From NCBI GenBank assembly GCA_964472305.1, contig CAYYJR010000015.1, positions 1-64,000 on the forward strand: a stretch of DNA of 64,000 bases, written 5' to 3'. Shown in pieces: positions 34,785 to 43,346 of this stretch. The notes beneath the pieces were generated by a model. That model did not search any database and was not told the DNA's origin. It worked only from the letters and a program-made list of their open reading frames with translations. The position numbers were made by a program, and so were the translations under genes. The stretch comes from CAYYJR01 sp964472305 (GTDB taxonomy: Bacteria; Armatimonadota; Hebobacteria; CAIYQO01). How positions within the stretch are numbered: position 1 is the first letter of the stretch; each line of letters opens with the position of its first letter.

Positions 34785-36710
34785 CTATTGTTGCTGCTTC
34801 ATGAAATTGAGCAGGCCGCCGGCGAGGATGATGTCGATCTGGCGCGTTGACAGGTCGTGCGCCACCGGAATTTCCTGCCCGTCGGCGTTGACGAGTGCCA
34901 GCGGCTGGCCGGCGCGCAGGCGGGTGGCGAGGTCAGGGATGGACAGCGTCATGCCTTGCTCCAGGCGGGCGTAATCGGCTTCGTTCGCTAACGTAAGCGG
35001 CAGGATGCCGAAGTTGATCAGGTTGGCCTTGTGGATGCGCGCGAAGGACTTGACGATCACCGCCTTCACGCCCAGGTACATCGGCGCCAGCGCGGCGTGC
35101 TCGCGGCTGGAACCCTGGCCGTAGTTCGCTCCCCCCAGGATGAAGCCGGCGCCGGCGGCTTTCGCGCGTTCGGCGAATGTGCCATCCACGCGCTCGAAGA
35201 CGTAGGCGCTGATGGCGGGAATGTTCGAACGCAGCGGCAGCACCTTGGCGCCGGCGGGCATGATGTGGTCGGTGGTGATGTTGTCACCCACTTTCAGCAG
35301 CAGTTCGCCGGTAAGAGTAGCGGGCACGCCCGGGTGCAGCGGCAGCGGCTTGATGTTGGGACCGCGCACCACTTCCACCGTGTCCGGTTCCGCCGAAGGC
35401 GGTACGATCATATTGTCTCCGGTGTCGGGTTGTCCGGTAAAGACGCGCAACGGCGGCACCGCCCCCAGCGTGCGCGGGTCGGTGATCGCGCCGGTAAGGA
35501 CGACGGCGGCGGCCACTTCCGGGCTGGCCAGGTAGACCTGCGCGTCGCGCGTGCCGCTGCGGCCTTCGAAGTTGCGGTTGAAGGTGCGCACGGAGACGGA
35601 ACCGGACGACGGCGCCTGCCCCATGCCGATGCATGGGCCGCACGAGGACTCCTGGATGCGTGCGCCGGCGGCGATGAGATCGGCCAGCACACCGCTGGCG
35701 GCGATCATCTCGAACACCTGCTTCGAGCCGGGATTCACCGTTAGGCTGACGCCGGGATGCACGGTGCGCCCCCGCAGCACGGCGGCGACGATAGCCAGGT
35801 CATGATACGAGGAATTGGTGCAGCTTCCCACGCACACCTGCTGCACGGCAATGCCGGCGCACTCGCGAGCGGTTTTCACCGCGTCCGGGCTGTGTGGAGC
35901 GGCCAACAGCGGTTCCAGCGCGGCAAGATCGATTTCGATCACCTCGTCGTACACGGCATCCGCGTCCGCCGCCAGTGGGCGATAGCTGTCCCCGCGGCCC
36001 TGCGCGTCCAGGAAGGCGCGGGTAGTTTCATCGCTGGGGAACAGGGAGGTGGTGGCGCCCAACTCAGCGCCCATGTTGGTAATGGTGGCGCGCTGCGGCA
36101 CGCTCAGGTGTGCCACGCCTGGGCCGCAATACTCAATGATGCGCCCCACGCCGCCTTTCACCGTCAGGCGGCGCAACATTTCCAGAATGACATCTTTCCC
36201 CGCAACCCATGGCTGCAGCGCGCCGGTCAGCTTCACGCCGATCACGCGCGGCATCGCCAGGTAAAACGGTCCGCCGGCCATCGCCACCGCCACGTCGAGC
36301 CCGCCCGCGCCGATGGCGATCATGCCCAATCCGCCGCCGGTGGGGGTATGGCTGTCGCTACCGAGCATCGTCTTGCCCGGTGCGCCGAAACGTTCCAGGT
36401 GTACCTGATGGCAGATGCCGTTGCCGGGACGGCTGAAATAGATGCCGTATTTGCCGGCGAAACTTTGCAGAAATCGATGATCGTCGGCATTTTCGAAGCC
36501 GCTCTGCAGCATGTTATGATCCACGTAGCTCACCGACAGCTCGGTGCGTACGCGCGGCACACCCATTGCCTCGAACTGTAAATAGGCCATGGTGCCCGTC
36601 GCGTCCTGCGTCAGTGTCTGGTCGATGCGAATCGCAATCTCTTCACCGGGAATCATCTCCCCCGCGACCAGATGCTCGGCAAGTATCTTCTGTGCCAGTG
36701 TATATCCCAT
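34785..36710 (-). CDS. acn: Aconitate hydratase (short bacterial form)
   Basis: This 641-residue enzyme interconverts citrate and isocitrate. Cluster ligands are visible as CVGSCTNSS and SSCGPCIGMGQ, the CxnCxxC arrangement that binds the [4Fe-4S] cluster. GSDSHTPTGGGLGMIAIGAGG and GDNITTDHIMPAGAKVLPLR are substrate-site blocks. ANYGQGSSREHAALAPMYLG is the swivel-domain signature. The length of about 640 fits the compact aconitase subgroup rather than the 890-residue AcnA. Homoaconitase or isopropylmalate isomerase is less likely because both large and swivel domains are fused here. AAGGAG sits 4 nt before the ATG; an upstream in-frame ATG lacks a site. Confidence 0.9.
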   Translation of the reverse strand: MGYTLAQKILAEHLVAGEMIPGEEIAIRIDQTLTQDATGTMAYLQFEAMGVPRVRTELSVSYVDHNMLQSGFENADDHRFLQSFAGKYGIYFSRPGNGICHQVHLERFGAPGKTMLGSDSHTPTGGGLGMIAIGAGGLDVAVAMAGGPFYLAMPRVIGVKLTGALQPWVAGKDVILEMLRRLTVKGGVGRIIEYCGPGVAHLSVPQRATITNMGAELGATTSLFPSDETTRAFLDAQGRGDSYRPLAADADAVYDEVIEIDLAALEPLLAAPHSPDAVKTARECAGIAVQQVCVGSCTNSSYHDLAIVAAVLRGRTVHPGVSLTVNPGSKQVFEMIAASGVLADLIAAGARIQESSCGPCIGMGQAPSSGSVSVRTFNRNFEGRSGTRDAQVYLASPEVAAAVVLTGAITDPRTLGAVPPLRVFTGQPDTGDNMIVPPSAEPDTVEVVRGPNIKPLPLHPGVPATLTGELLLKVGDNITTDHIMPAGAKVLPLRSNIPAISAYVFERVDGTFAERAKAAGAGFILGGANYGQGSSREHAALAPMYLGVKAVIVKSFARIHKANLINFGILPLTLANEADYARLEQGMTLSIPDLATRLRAGQPLALVNADGQEIPVAHDLSTRQIDIILAGGLLNFMKQQQ

Positions 36711-36866
36711 GATTCTCCTTACCTTTCCCCATGCGGACCTTCGCCGGAAAAATAATGCTTTTCGTTTGCGCCCGCAAAGACAGACGCCCGGTCGCTGGTC
36801 CCGCAGCCCGGTATCAATCGAGCATGCCATCTTATTTTCGTTTCGGCGCGCGCGGTTCCTTCCGAC

Positions 36867-37475
36867 TCAGGGCTCGCACGCCGCCACCGGTTCCGCCAGT
36901 GCCTGTGCCACCGCGGCGAAGACGCGCGGATGGCTTTGCATCCATGGATGCAGCAACAGCGGAATCACCACCTGGCGCCCCACCGGCATGCGCGAGGTGC
37001 ATGCCGGGAAGATCATCAAGTCGAACGGCGTCCAGATAGTGGTGAACGCGAGGCGTCCCAATGATTCGACATCGCGGTTCAGCTCGGTCAGTAAGGCGCT
37101 GCCGGGTCGCAGTTGCCGCGCGACCGGATGGTCGCGCAACCAGGCGGTCAGCGTGCCGTGATGCGGCGACGAGATGGTAACGAAACGCCGCGCCCGCGTC
37201 AAACCCTCCATCTGCTGCAGATACATGCGGGCGATGATGCCGCCCATGCTGAAGGCGACGATGTCGAACGATCCCACCGGCAGCTCTCGCTCCACGTATA
37301 CGGCCAATTGCCGCGCCAACTCGTCCAGTGGGCACGCGCCGTCGCTGGGGATCAGGTCGAGCCGCAGCGTGCGCCACCCGCACGCCTCCAGATAGGCAGC
37401 CATGCGCGCAAGCGACGCGCCGGAATCGTCAATTCCGTGCACCATCAGCACCGGATTGCGTGATTCGTCATCCAT
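36867..37475 (-). CDS. Alpha/beta-hydrolase, triacylglycerol-lipase-like
   Basis: The protein has 202 residues. PVLMVHGIDDSGASL is the oxyanion-hole region (HG motif). VAFSMGGIIARMYLQ is the nucleophile elbow with catalytic Ser in F-S-M-G-G, and SPHHGTLTAWL supports a lipase/esterase of the EstA/LipA type. There is no signal peptide, so a cytoplasmic esterase or acyl-chain hydrolase is inferred. The predicted start has AGAGA upstream. It is the third gene of a minus-strand unit after the TIM-barrel isomerase and HAD phosphatase, 14 nt from the latter. Substrate is unknown. Confidence 0.8.
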   Translation of the reverse strand: MDDESRNPVLMVHGIDDSGASLARMAAYLEACGWRTLRLDLIPSDGACPLDELARQLAVYVERELPVGSFDIVAFSMGGIIARMYLQQMEGLTRARRFVTISSPHHGTLTAWLRDHPVARQLRPGSALLTELNRDVESLGRLAFTTIWTPFDLMIFPACTSRMPVGRQVVIPLLLHPWMQSHPRVFAAVAQALAEPVAACEP

Positions 37476-37489
37476 GTTGTTTCTCTCTG

Positions 37490-38128
37490 TTATGCCAGCA
37501 GCATCTCCGCGATTTCCGACCAGCGGTTGAAGGCGCGAAACGGCTGGTCGGTTTCACACAGCGCTTCCGCCAGCCAGCCGCGGGCGAAGCGATGTTCCGG
37601 CGGTGCCAGCAGTGCGGCCGGCAAATCGGGCCGACCATCACCGGCAAAGGCCACCGTGGCACATTCCCGGGCCGCCTGCCGCATCACCGCCGGTTTGTCG
37701 ATGCCGGTGTGCGGTGAGTAATAGGGCGACTCGACCGGCATCGTCATTCGCAGTCCCTGCGCGGGATCGAATGCGCCCGGGTTGGCGAACACCGCGGCGG
37801 TGACGCCTTGTTCGAGCAATAGGCGCCGGATGTACCAGTCGCATCCGGCGGAGGCGACGCGCAACTCCCACCCCGCCGCGCGCAGCCGCGTCGCCGCCGC
37901 GCCGGCTTGCGGATCCGGTTCCATTGCCCGCGCCGCCGCCAGCACTGCCGTCTCATCGCCGCGGATGCGCGCGAAGATGCGCCGCAACGCTTCGAAGTGG
38001 CTGATGGCGCCGGTGAGATACTCGTCCCAGTAGTCGGGGGTATCCTCCGGTACCAGCCGCGCCAGTGCCATCCGGTAGAAGTCATACCGGGTCATCGTGC
38101 CATCGAAATCGGTTACAAAGATCGCCAT
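37490..38128 (-). CDS. HAD-superfamily phosphatase (MtnX/SerB-like)
   Basis: The protein has 212 residues. VTDFDGTMTRYDFY is motif I with both catalytic Asp residues. RVASAGCDWYI carries motif II (Ser), the Lys lies in the GIDKPAVMRQ region, and FAGDGRPDLPAALLA is motif III/IV (GDGxxD). The spacing and short helical cap match the MtnX/phosphoserine-phosphatase-like group. It should dephosphorylate a small metabolite in the cytoplasm. Its ATG overlaps the TGA of the upstream TIM-barrel gene (TGATG), implying translational coupling; a GTG one codon earlier is also possible. The coupling to a sugar isomerase suggests a sugar-phosphate substrate, which is inference. Confidence 0.8.
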   Translation of the reverse strand: MAIFVTDFDGTMTRYDFYRMALARLVPEDTPDYWDEYLTGAISHFEALRRIFARIRGDETAVLAAARAMEPDPQAGAAATRLRAAGWELRVASAGCDWYIRRLLLEQGVTAAVFANPGAFDPAQGLRMTMPVESPYYSPHTGIDKPAVMRQAARECATVAFAGDGRPDLPAALLAPPEHRFARGWLAEALCETDQPFRAFNRWSEIAEMLLA

Positions 38129-39006
38129 CACGCCCAGATTTCAGCGGCGAACCGACGGATGTTTTCCAATCCTATCGCAATGCCGGTCAACGGTTCTTCC
38201 ATCCCCTCGAATTCGATAGACATCACGCCGTTATACCCGGCATGCTTGAGAATCCGCATGCACTGCAGCGCGGGTACGTCGCCGTGGCCGATAATGGCGC
38301 CGCGCAGGAATGTGCCGCCGCGCGAGAGGAACCAGCCGGTGCCCGGATTCGTCGCGGTGCCCGGCTTTACGTGGAAGTCCTTGAAGTGGACGTGGAAGAC
38401 ATAGGGTGCCAGCCGTCCGGTCGCCTGACATGGATCATCGTCGGCGCACAGGAAGTTGCCGACGTCGAGCAGCACGCCGAAGTTGGGGTGATCCACCGCG
38501 CAGACCAGCCGCTCCACCCGCTCGCTGTCCTGGCAGAAAAAGCCATGGTTTTCCACCATCGTCCTGATGCCCAGTTCGGCGGCGAATTCGGTCACCGCGC
38601 GACAGCCTTGCGCCAGGATGGGCAGCGCCGTGCTGAAGCTGCGCGCGCCGCGCTTCGAGGCGGGAAAGCCGCCGGTGGCATCGTGCCGCATGCCGGACAC
38701 GCCGAGGATTTGCGCCACCCGCACCTCGTCCCGCAACCGTTCGGCTTCCTGCTGCCAGTCGCCACCTGAGCCATTGAGAAAATCCGCGCCGATGGTATAG
38801 TTGACGATCTCGATGCCCACGCGATCGCACTCCTCTTTCACACGCGGAGCGAAGCTCAACGGCGTTTCGCCCGGCGGCAGACTGAGGGTGGAAAACTCAA
38901 TGCAATCGAATCCCATCTCCTTTGCTTTCGCGATCACTTCGAGCTGGGTCATGCTGCCCTGGTGCACCAGGCGGCTGAAACTGTATGAACTGACGCCGAT
39001 CTTCAC
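38128..39006 (-). CDS. Sugar phosphate isomerase/epimerase-like TIM barrel (xylose isomerase-like)
   Basis: The protein has 292 residues. It opens VKIGVSSYSFSRLV and contains AKEMGFDCIEFSTLSLP, TMVENHGFF, LLDVGNFLCADDDP, VFHVHFKDFH and GVMSIEFEGM. These are the eight-strand barrel markers, and the Glu/Asp/His/Glu metal ligands of the AP-endonuclease-2-like family are all visible. The substrate is a sugar or keto-sugar; members often work with Gfo/Idh dehydrogenases and ThuA proteins, and both are encoded divergently from this gene. The start is a GTG at 39006 with AAAGGAG six nt upstream, behind a near-consensus promoter. Longer in-frame starts would pass through that promoter. Confidence 0.85.
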   Translation of the reverse strand: MKIGVSSYSFSRLVHQGSMTQLEVIAKAKEMGFDCIEFSTLSLPPGETPLSFAPRVKEECDRVGIEIVNYTIGADFLNGSGGDWQQEAERLRDEVRVAQILGVSGMRHDATGGFPASKRGARSFSTALPILAQGCRAVTEFAAELGIRTMVENHGFFCQDSERVERLVCAVDHPNFGVLLDVGNFLCADDDPCQATGRLAPYVFHVHFKDFHVKPGTATNPGTGWFLSRGGTFLRGAIIGHGDVPALQCMRILKHAGYNGVMSIEFEGMEEPLTGIAIGLENIRRFAAEIWA

Positions 39007-39049
39007 AATCTGCTCCTTTACGCCTGCGCGCTTCGCGCAAAACGACCGG

Positions 39050-39078
39050 ATTGTACCGTTCCTGCGGGAAGGTGTCAA
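39050..39078 (-). promoter_or_regulatory. near-consensus promoter of the TIM-barrel operon
   Basis: On the minus strand there is TTGACA, 17 nt, TACAAT. This is the best match to a vegetative promoter in the window, and it sits about 44 nt before the GTG start at 39006. Confidence 0.75.
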
Positions 39079-39273
39079 AGCCATTGCGGCCTGCTCGTGC
39101 TTCAATGTGCAACGTGCAACGAAGAGATTTCGCCATGGCAGTAATATAATGCCTGCGGCAGCGCAGATGCCGTGGACAACGGTTGGATCGTCCAGGGATG
39201 ACCGTATCGAATCCGCGGCCGCGTTCATTAGTATGAGCACGAAAATGACGCTGCAACAGGGGACGTTACAGGG

Positions 39274-39302
39274 TTTACCACCCTTCGCATGTCTGCTATA
39301 CT
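39274..39302 (+). promoter_or_regulatory. promoter of the ThuA-Gfo/Idh operon
   Basis: TTTACC, 17 nt, TATACT, 34 nt before the ATG at 39337. With the promoter at 39050-39078 it frames a 330-nt divergent intergenic region. That region contains no gene; another TATAAT-like box near 39142 is isolated. Confidence 0.65.
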
Positions 39303-39336
39303 TCCCCCCGGAACCAAACCTTGCAGGGGGTTGTTG

Positions 39337-39981
39337 ATGAAACAAGCATTGATGGTCTGGGGCGGCTGGGACGGCCATGAGCCCAAGCAGTGTGTCGATG
39401 TGTTCGCGCCGTTTTTACAGGCGCAGGGGTATGAGGTGCGCATCGCCGATAACCTCGATGTCTACCTCGACGCGGACTATATGCGGGCGTTGAGCCTTGT
39501 GGTGCCGGTATGGACGATGGGAACAATCACCGGAGAACAGGGAGCCGGTCTGTTGGAAGCCATCGAGGCGGGTGTCGGCATCGCCGGTTGGCATGGCGGC
39601 ATGGCCGATGCGTATCGCGACAATACCACGTACCAGTTCATGGTCGGCGGCCAGTGGGTCGCCCATCCGGGCGGCATTATCGAATACACGGTACAGATCA
39701 CCAAGCCGTCGGACCCGATTGTCGCCGGGCTGAAGGAATTCACCATGTGCTCGGAACAGTATTACATGCATACCGACCCGAGCAACGACGTGCTGGCCAC
39801 CACTACCTTCAGCGCCGAGCACGCCCCGTGGATTGGCGGCTGCGTGATGCCGGTGGTGTGGAAGCGCATGTATGGGCAAGGCCGGGTGTTCTACACGTCG
39901 TTGGGCCATGTCGCCAAGGATTTTGACGTTCCTGAAGCCAGGACCATCGTTGAGCGCGGCATGCTGTGGGCCAGCCGTTAG
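39337..39981 (+). CDS. ThuA-like (trehalose-utilisation) protein
   Basis: The protein has 214 residues and a glutamine-amidotransferase-like Rossmann fold of the ThuA family. MKQALMVWGGWDGHEPKQC is the usual start. TMGTITGEQGAGLLEAIEAG with GIAGWHGGMADAYRDNTTYQ is the family core, and EQYYMHTDP, WKRMYGQGRVFYTSLGHVAK and the C-terminal helix complete it. In studied systems ThuA proteins act with a ThuB/Gfo-Idh dehydrogenase in disaccharide 3-keto metabolism. The Gfo/Idh gene follows by 38 nt, so the pair is probably one operon. The ATG at 39337 follows GGGGG by 6 nt. Confidence 0.85.
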   Translation: MKQALMVWGGWDGHEPKQCVDVFAPFLQAQGYEVRIADNLDVYLDADYMRALSLVVPVWTMGTITGEQGAGLLEAIEAGVGIAGWHGGMADAYRDNTTYQFMVGGQWVAHPGGIIEYTVQITKPSDPIVAGLKEFTMCSEQYYMHTDPSNDVLATTTFSAEHAPWIGGCVMPVVWKRMYGQGRVFYTSLGHVAKDFDVPEARTIVERGMLWASR

Positions 39982-40019
39982 CGTCACCCGTCTGCCTACG
40001 TGATGAAAGGAGCCTTTTC

Positions 40020-41129
40020 ATGACTGGCAAACCCGCGAAAATCGGAATCATCGGTTGCGGCGCCATCAGTGGCGCATATCTGTCGCAATGTCCGAAGTTC
40101 GAGATGCTGGAAGTGGTGGCATGCGCCGACCTGCTGCCGGAGCGCGCGCAGGCACGGGCGGCGGAGTATAACGTGCCGCTCGCTTGCAGCGTCGACGAAC
40201 TGCTTGCCCATAAAGACATCGAAATCGTGGTCAACCTGACCATCCCCAACGCGCACCATTCGGTCGCCATGGCGGCGGTGCAGTCCGGCAAGAGCGTATG
40301 GAACGAGAAACCGCTTACCATCACCCGCGACGAGAGCCGCGAACTGCTGGCGGCGGCACAAGCCAACAACGTGCTGGTCGGCTGCGCGCCCGATACCTTC
40401 CTGGGCGCGGGCAATCAGACTTGCCGCAAGCTCATCGACGACGGCTGGATCGGCGAACCCATTGCCGCCACCGCGTTCATGATGTGTCACGGCCACGAGA
40501 GCTGGCATCCCGATCCCGCGTTCTACTACAAGAACGGCGGCGGGCCGATGTTCGACATGGGTCCGTATTACCTGACCGCGCTGGTGAACCTGCTCGGACC
40601 GGTGCGGCGGGTGACCGGTTCCACGCGCATCACCTTCCCCGAGCGCACCATCACCAGCCAGCCCAAGTTCGGCACCAAAGTCACCGTGGACGTACCCACC
40701 CACGTCGTCGGCGTACTCGACTTCGCCAGCGGTGCCATCGGCAGCATCATCACCAGCTTCGATGTCTGGGCGGCCGAACTGCCGTGCATTGAGATCTACG
40801 GCACCCACGGCACCCTGAGCGTGCCCGATCCCAACGGTACCGGCGGTCCCGTGCGCATCATGCGCCCGGGCATGAGCGGGTGGAGCGAGATGCCGTTGTC
40901 GCACAGCTACGCCGGCATCAGCCGCAGCACCGGCGTGGCCGACATGGCTTATGCCTTGCGTTCCGGCCGCCCGCACCGCGCCAGCGGCGCGCTGGCCTTC
41001 CACGTGCTGGACATCATGCACGCCATCCACGACGCGTCGAAGGCGGATGCCCACGTCATGCTGGAAACCACCACCGCCCGCCCCGCCGCGCTGCCCATCG
41101 GCCTGCCGGAAGGCAAACTGGACGAATAA
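40020..41129 (+). CDS. Gfo/Idh/MocA-family oxidoreductase
   Basis: The protein has 369 residues. AKIGIIGCGAISGAYLSQCP is the NAD(P)-binding GxGxxxxxY start. NEKPLTITRDESRELL carries the EKP motif, with Lys as a likely catalytic residue. GGGPMFDMGPYYLTALVNLL is the C-domain strand with the D-x-G-x-Y/H substrate motif. It oxidises or reduces a sugar derivative in the cytoplasm. Placement behind ThuA suggests a ThuB-like role in keto-sugar catabolism; this is inference. AAAGGAG lies 8 nt before the ATG. A strong terminator follows the stop. Confidence 0.9.
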   Translation: MTGKPAKIGIIGCGAISGAYLSQCPKFEMLEVVACADLLPERAQARAAEYNVPLACSVDELLAHKDIEIVVNLTIPNAHHSVAMAAVQSGKSVWNEKPLTITRDESRELLAAAQANNVLVGCAPDTFLGAGNQTCRKLIDDGWIGEPIAATAFMMCHGHESWHPDPAFYYKNGGGPMFDMGPYYLTALVNLLGPVRRVTGSTRITFPERTITSQPKFGTKVTVDVPTHVVGVLDFASGAIGSIITSFDVWAAELPCIEIYGTHGTLSVPDPNGTGGPVRIMRPGMSGWSEMPLSHSYAGISRSTGVADMAYALRSGRPHRASGALAFHVLDIMHAIHDASKADAHVMLETTTARPAALPIGLPEGKLDE

Positions 41130-41159
41130 ACGCGGGGATGATGGAACCGGCAGACGAAG

Positions 41160-41198
41160 AACGCCGGGGGAAGAGCTATTCTTCCCCCGGCGTTTTCA
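41160..41198 (+). terminator. strong intrinsic terminator
   Basis: A perfect 15-bp stem (arms 41160-41174 and 41180-41194, GC-rich core CGCCGGGGGAAGA) with a 5-nt loop runs into TTTT. It ends the ThuA-Gfo/Idh operon. In the other direction TTCTT follows, so it may also stop transcripts of the minus-strand polyamine operon. Confidence 0.85.
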
Positions 41199-41242
41199 TG
41201 CTGCCGGAACTGGCCGCGCGCTGCATCGGTCATTCGCTTGCC

Positions 41243-42103
41243 TTACCGCGTGGCCGAGGTGAACAGCAACGCCATCTCGCGCACCACCTTGGCGGCGACG
41301 GCGCTGGTGACGCCGGTGGGGTCGAGCGGGGGAGCGACTTCATTGACGTCAAGGGCGACGATGCGCAGATCGGCGAGGCCGCGCAGGCAACTCATCAGTT
41401 CGGAATAACTGATGCCGCCCGCCTCAGGGGTGCCGGTGCCGGGAAGGATGCTCGGATCGAGCACGTCGAGATCAAGGGACAGGTAAACCGGGTGGACGGC
41501 GAGGGTGGCACGCACGTGGTCGGGCAGTCCCAAACCGCTGCTGAAGAAAGCACTGCGCGCGCGACCCAGGCGGAATTCCTCACGCAAGCCGGAGCGAATA
41601 CCGAGCTGGATCAGTCGGTCGAAACCATACTCCGCACCCACGTGATACGCCCATGACGCATGGCAGTAGGTTTCCCCCGCGTAGCTCTCGCGCAGGTCGG
41701 CGTGAGCGTCGAAGTGCAGCACGCGGGCGTCGGGATAGCGTGCCAGCACGGCGCGGGCGATGGGCAGCGCGATGGTGTGCTCACCCCCGAGCAGGAAGGG
41801 CAGTGTGCCGGTGTCCAGCAGCAATCCCACCTCGTGCTCGATAGCGGTCAGCGCGTCGGGCAGTGCCAACCCCTCCAACGCGAGGTCGCCCAGGTCGCCC
41901 AGGTCATCATCTTCCAAGTCGCGATCGAGCTCCGGACTGTAGGTTTCCAGATTCTCCGATGCCCAGCGGATGCCCACCGGCCCCTCGGAGCAACCGGGAC
42001 GGAAGGAACCGGTGCGATCGAGCGGCAGACCGAGCAGGGAAATGCGCCCGTGCCGGCCGGGTTGGCTAGCCAGAAATGGGTACGGCAAAGGCGGTCGGAT
42101 CAT
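41243..42103 (-). CDS. speB: Agmatinase/ureohydrolase
   Basis: This 286-residue arginase-family enzyme contains LLGGEHTIALPI, VLHFDAHADLRESY and YLSLDLDVLDPSILPGTGTPE. These are the three Mn-ligand blocks (GGEH, DAHxD, SxDxDxxDP) of ureohydrolases. It should convert agmatine to putrescine and urea (or aminopropylagmatine to spermidine, as in some thermophiles). It is the last of four operon genes, and its start overlaps speE by 38 nt. The ATG at 42103 lacks a clear Shine-Dalgarno, so it probably depends on translational coupling. With PdaD encoded in the same operon, agmatinase is the most likely identity among arginase, formiminoglutamase and agmatinase. Confidence 0.9.
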   Translation of the reverse strand: MIRPPLPYPFLASQPGRHGRISLLGLPLDRTGSFRPGCSEGPVGIRWASENLETYSPELDRDLEDDDLGDLGDLALEGLALPDALTAIEHEVGLLLDTGTLPFLLGGEHTIALPIARAVLARYPDARVLHFDAHADLRESYAGETYCHASWAYHVGAEYGFDRLIQLGIRSGLREEFRLGRARSAFFSSGLGLPDHVRATLAVHPVYLSLDLDVLDPSILPGTGTPEAGGISYSELMSCLRGLADLRIVALDVNEVAPPLDPTGVTSAVAAKVVREMALLFTSATR

Positions 42104-42956
42104 CAGGGGTTTGTTGCTCCAGTGCGGCACGGAGGAAGTTGGGCAGCGCGAAAGCCGCGCGGTGCACGTCAGCGGTATACCAACCGGTCGGGCGGTCATT
42201 GGCGCGCAGGCGCGCGGCGATGCGCGCCGGATCGGTGGCGGCAGGATTCAGCGACATTGACGCGGCAGTGAAACTCCACAACACGCCCGGATATAGCGGA
42301 ATGCTGCACAGGTAGGTGGTCACGACCGGAAAAACACGGCGCATGCGCGCGACGGCGTCCTGCAATTCGTCGAGCATCACCAGCGGCGAACCGCTTTGCG
42401 TGACAATGATGCCGTCCTCACCCAGCGCGCGGCGGGCATCGAGGTAGAATTGCTCGTTGAAGAGATCGACCGCCGGGCCGACGGGATCGGTGGAGTCCAC
42501 CAGGATGACATCGAAATGTTCCGCCGTCTCGCGCAGGTACTTCACGCCGTCACCGATAATCAACTCACCACGCGGATTCTCGAACGCGTCGCCGGCGATG
42601 CCGGGCAGCAGTTCGCGACTGACGCGCACCACTTCGCCGTCGATTTCCACCATAGTCGCCGTGACATCGGCATATTCCAGCACGCGCCGCAGCGCGCCGC
42701 CGTCACCGCCGCCGATCACCAGTACGCGGCGAGGTGCGGGGTGGGCCATCATCGGCACGTGAACGAGCATCTCGTGGTAGATGTATTCATCGACCGCACT
42801 CGTCTGGCAGGCATCGTCCAGCACCAGCATGCGGCCGAAGGGCACGGTGTCCAGCACTTGGATATGCTGAAAATCGGAGACGCCGTCATAGAGCAGCACG
42901 CGCACCTGCACCGATTGCTGCCAGCCCTGGCGATAGGGTTCAGCAAACGCCTGCAT
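42066..42956 (-). CDS. speE: Spermidine synthase (polyamine aminopropyltransferase)
   Basis: This 296-residue enzyme contains VLVIGGGDGGALRRVLEY, the decarboxylated-SAM-binding glycine loop, and DVILVDSTDPVGPAVDLFNE with the catalytic/diamine-binding DxTDP loop. VLDDACQTSAVDEYIYHEML is also a family block. It transfers an aminopropyl group from decarboxylated SAM to putrescine (or agmatine). ATG codons at 42989 and 42956 are both in frame. The latter is preferred, with GGAAGG about 5 nt upstream and only a 17-nt overlap with speD. Cytoplasmic; third gene of the operon. Confidence 0.95.
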   Translation of the reverse strand: MQAFAEPYRQGWQQSVQVRVLLYDGVSDFQHIQVLDTVPFGRMLVLDDACQTSAVDEYIYHEMLVHVPMMAHPAPRRVLVIGGGDGGALRRVLEYADVTATMVEIDGEVVRVSRELLPGIAGDAFENPRGELIIGDGVKYLRETAEHFDVILVDSTDPVGPAVDLFNEQFYLDARRALGEDGIIVTQSGSPLVMLDELQDAVARMRRVFPVVTTYLCSIPLYPGVLWSFTAASMSLNPAATDPARIAARLRANDRPTGWYTADVHRAAFALPNFLRAALEQQTPDDPTAFAVPISG

Positions 42957-43341
42957 ATACGCCTTCCGCTTTCTGTGCCGGATTTTCATCGCCGATGATC
43001 AATCCGCGGTTCATCTCCATGACCTGCACGCGCTCCGGTTTAAAGTGGCGACGCAGCACGGGCACCGCGCTGTTGGGATCGGTATGATGGCCGCAGGTGA
43101 AGACATCCACCGCGGCATACCCGTGTTCCGGCCAGGTGTGAATCATCATATGCGATTCGGAGAGAATCGCCACGCCGGTCACGCCGATCGGCGTAAAGGG
43201 ATAAACCCGCAGATCGAGCAGGGTGGCACCGCACGCCTCGACGGTCTCCGTCATGGCGCGTTCGATCACCTCGATGGAGTTGATGCTCTCGGCATCACAC
43301 CCCCAGAGCTCCAAAATCAGGTGGCGACCAATTCGCTGCAT
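42940..43341 (-). CDS. speD: S-adenosylmethionine decarboxylase proenzyme
   Basis: This 133-residue protein is the short prokaryotic form. SESHMMIHTWPEHGYAAVDV contains the self-cleavage site: the Ser after Glu becomes the pyruvoyl group. His and Cys of the active site (FTCGHHTDP) are present. It supplies decarboxylated SAM to SpeE. The ATG at 43341 has GAGGTAGG upstream and lies 5 nt after the pdaD stop. The C-terminus overlaps speE. The identity is firm. Confidence 0.95.
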   Translation of the reverse strand: MQRIGRHLILELWGCDAESINSIEVIERAMTETVEACGATLLDLRVYPFTPIGVTGVAILSESHMMIHTWPEHGYAAVDVFTCGHHTDPNSAVPVLRRHFKPERVQVMEMNRGLIIGDENPAQKAEGVYAGVC

Positions 43342-43346
43342 CGTTC

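Noticed and set aside
36832..37383. Second minus-strand frame overlapping the lipase-like gene
   Set aside because: Out of frame with the catalytic motifs; Ala/Arg-rich shadow without a ribosome site.
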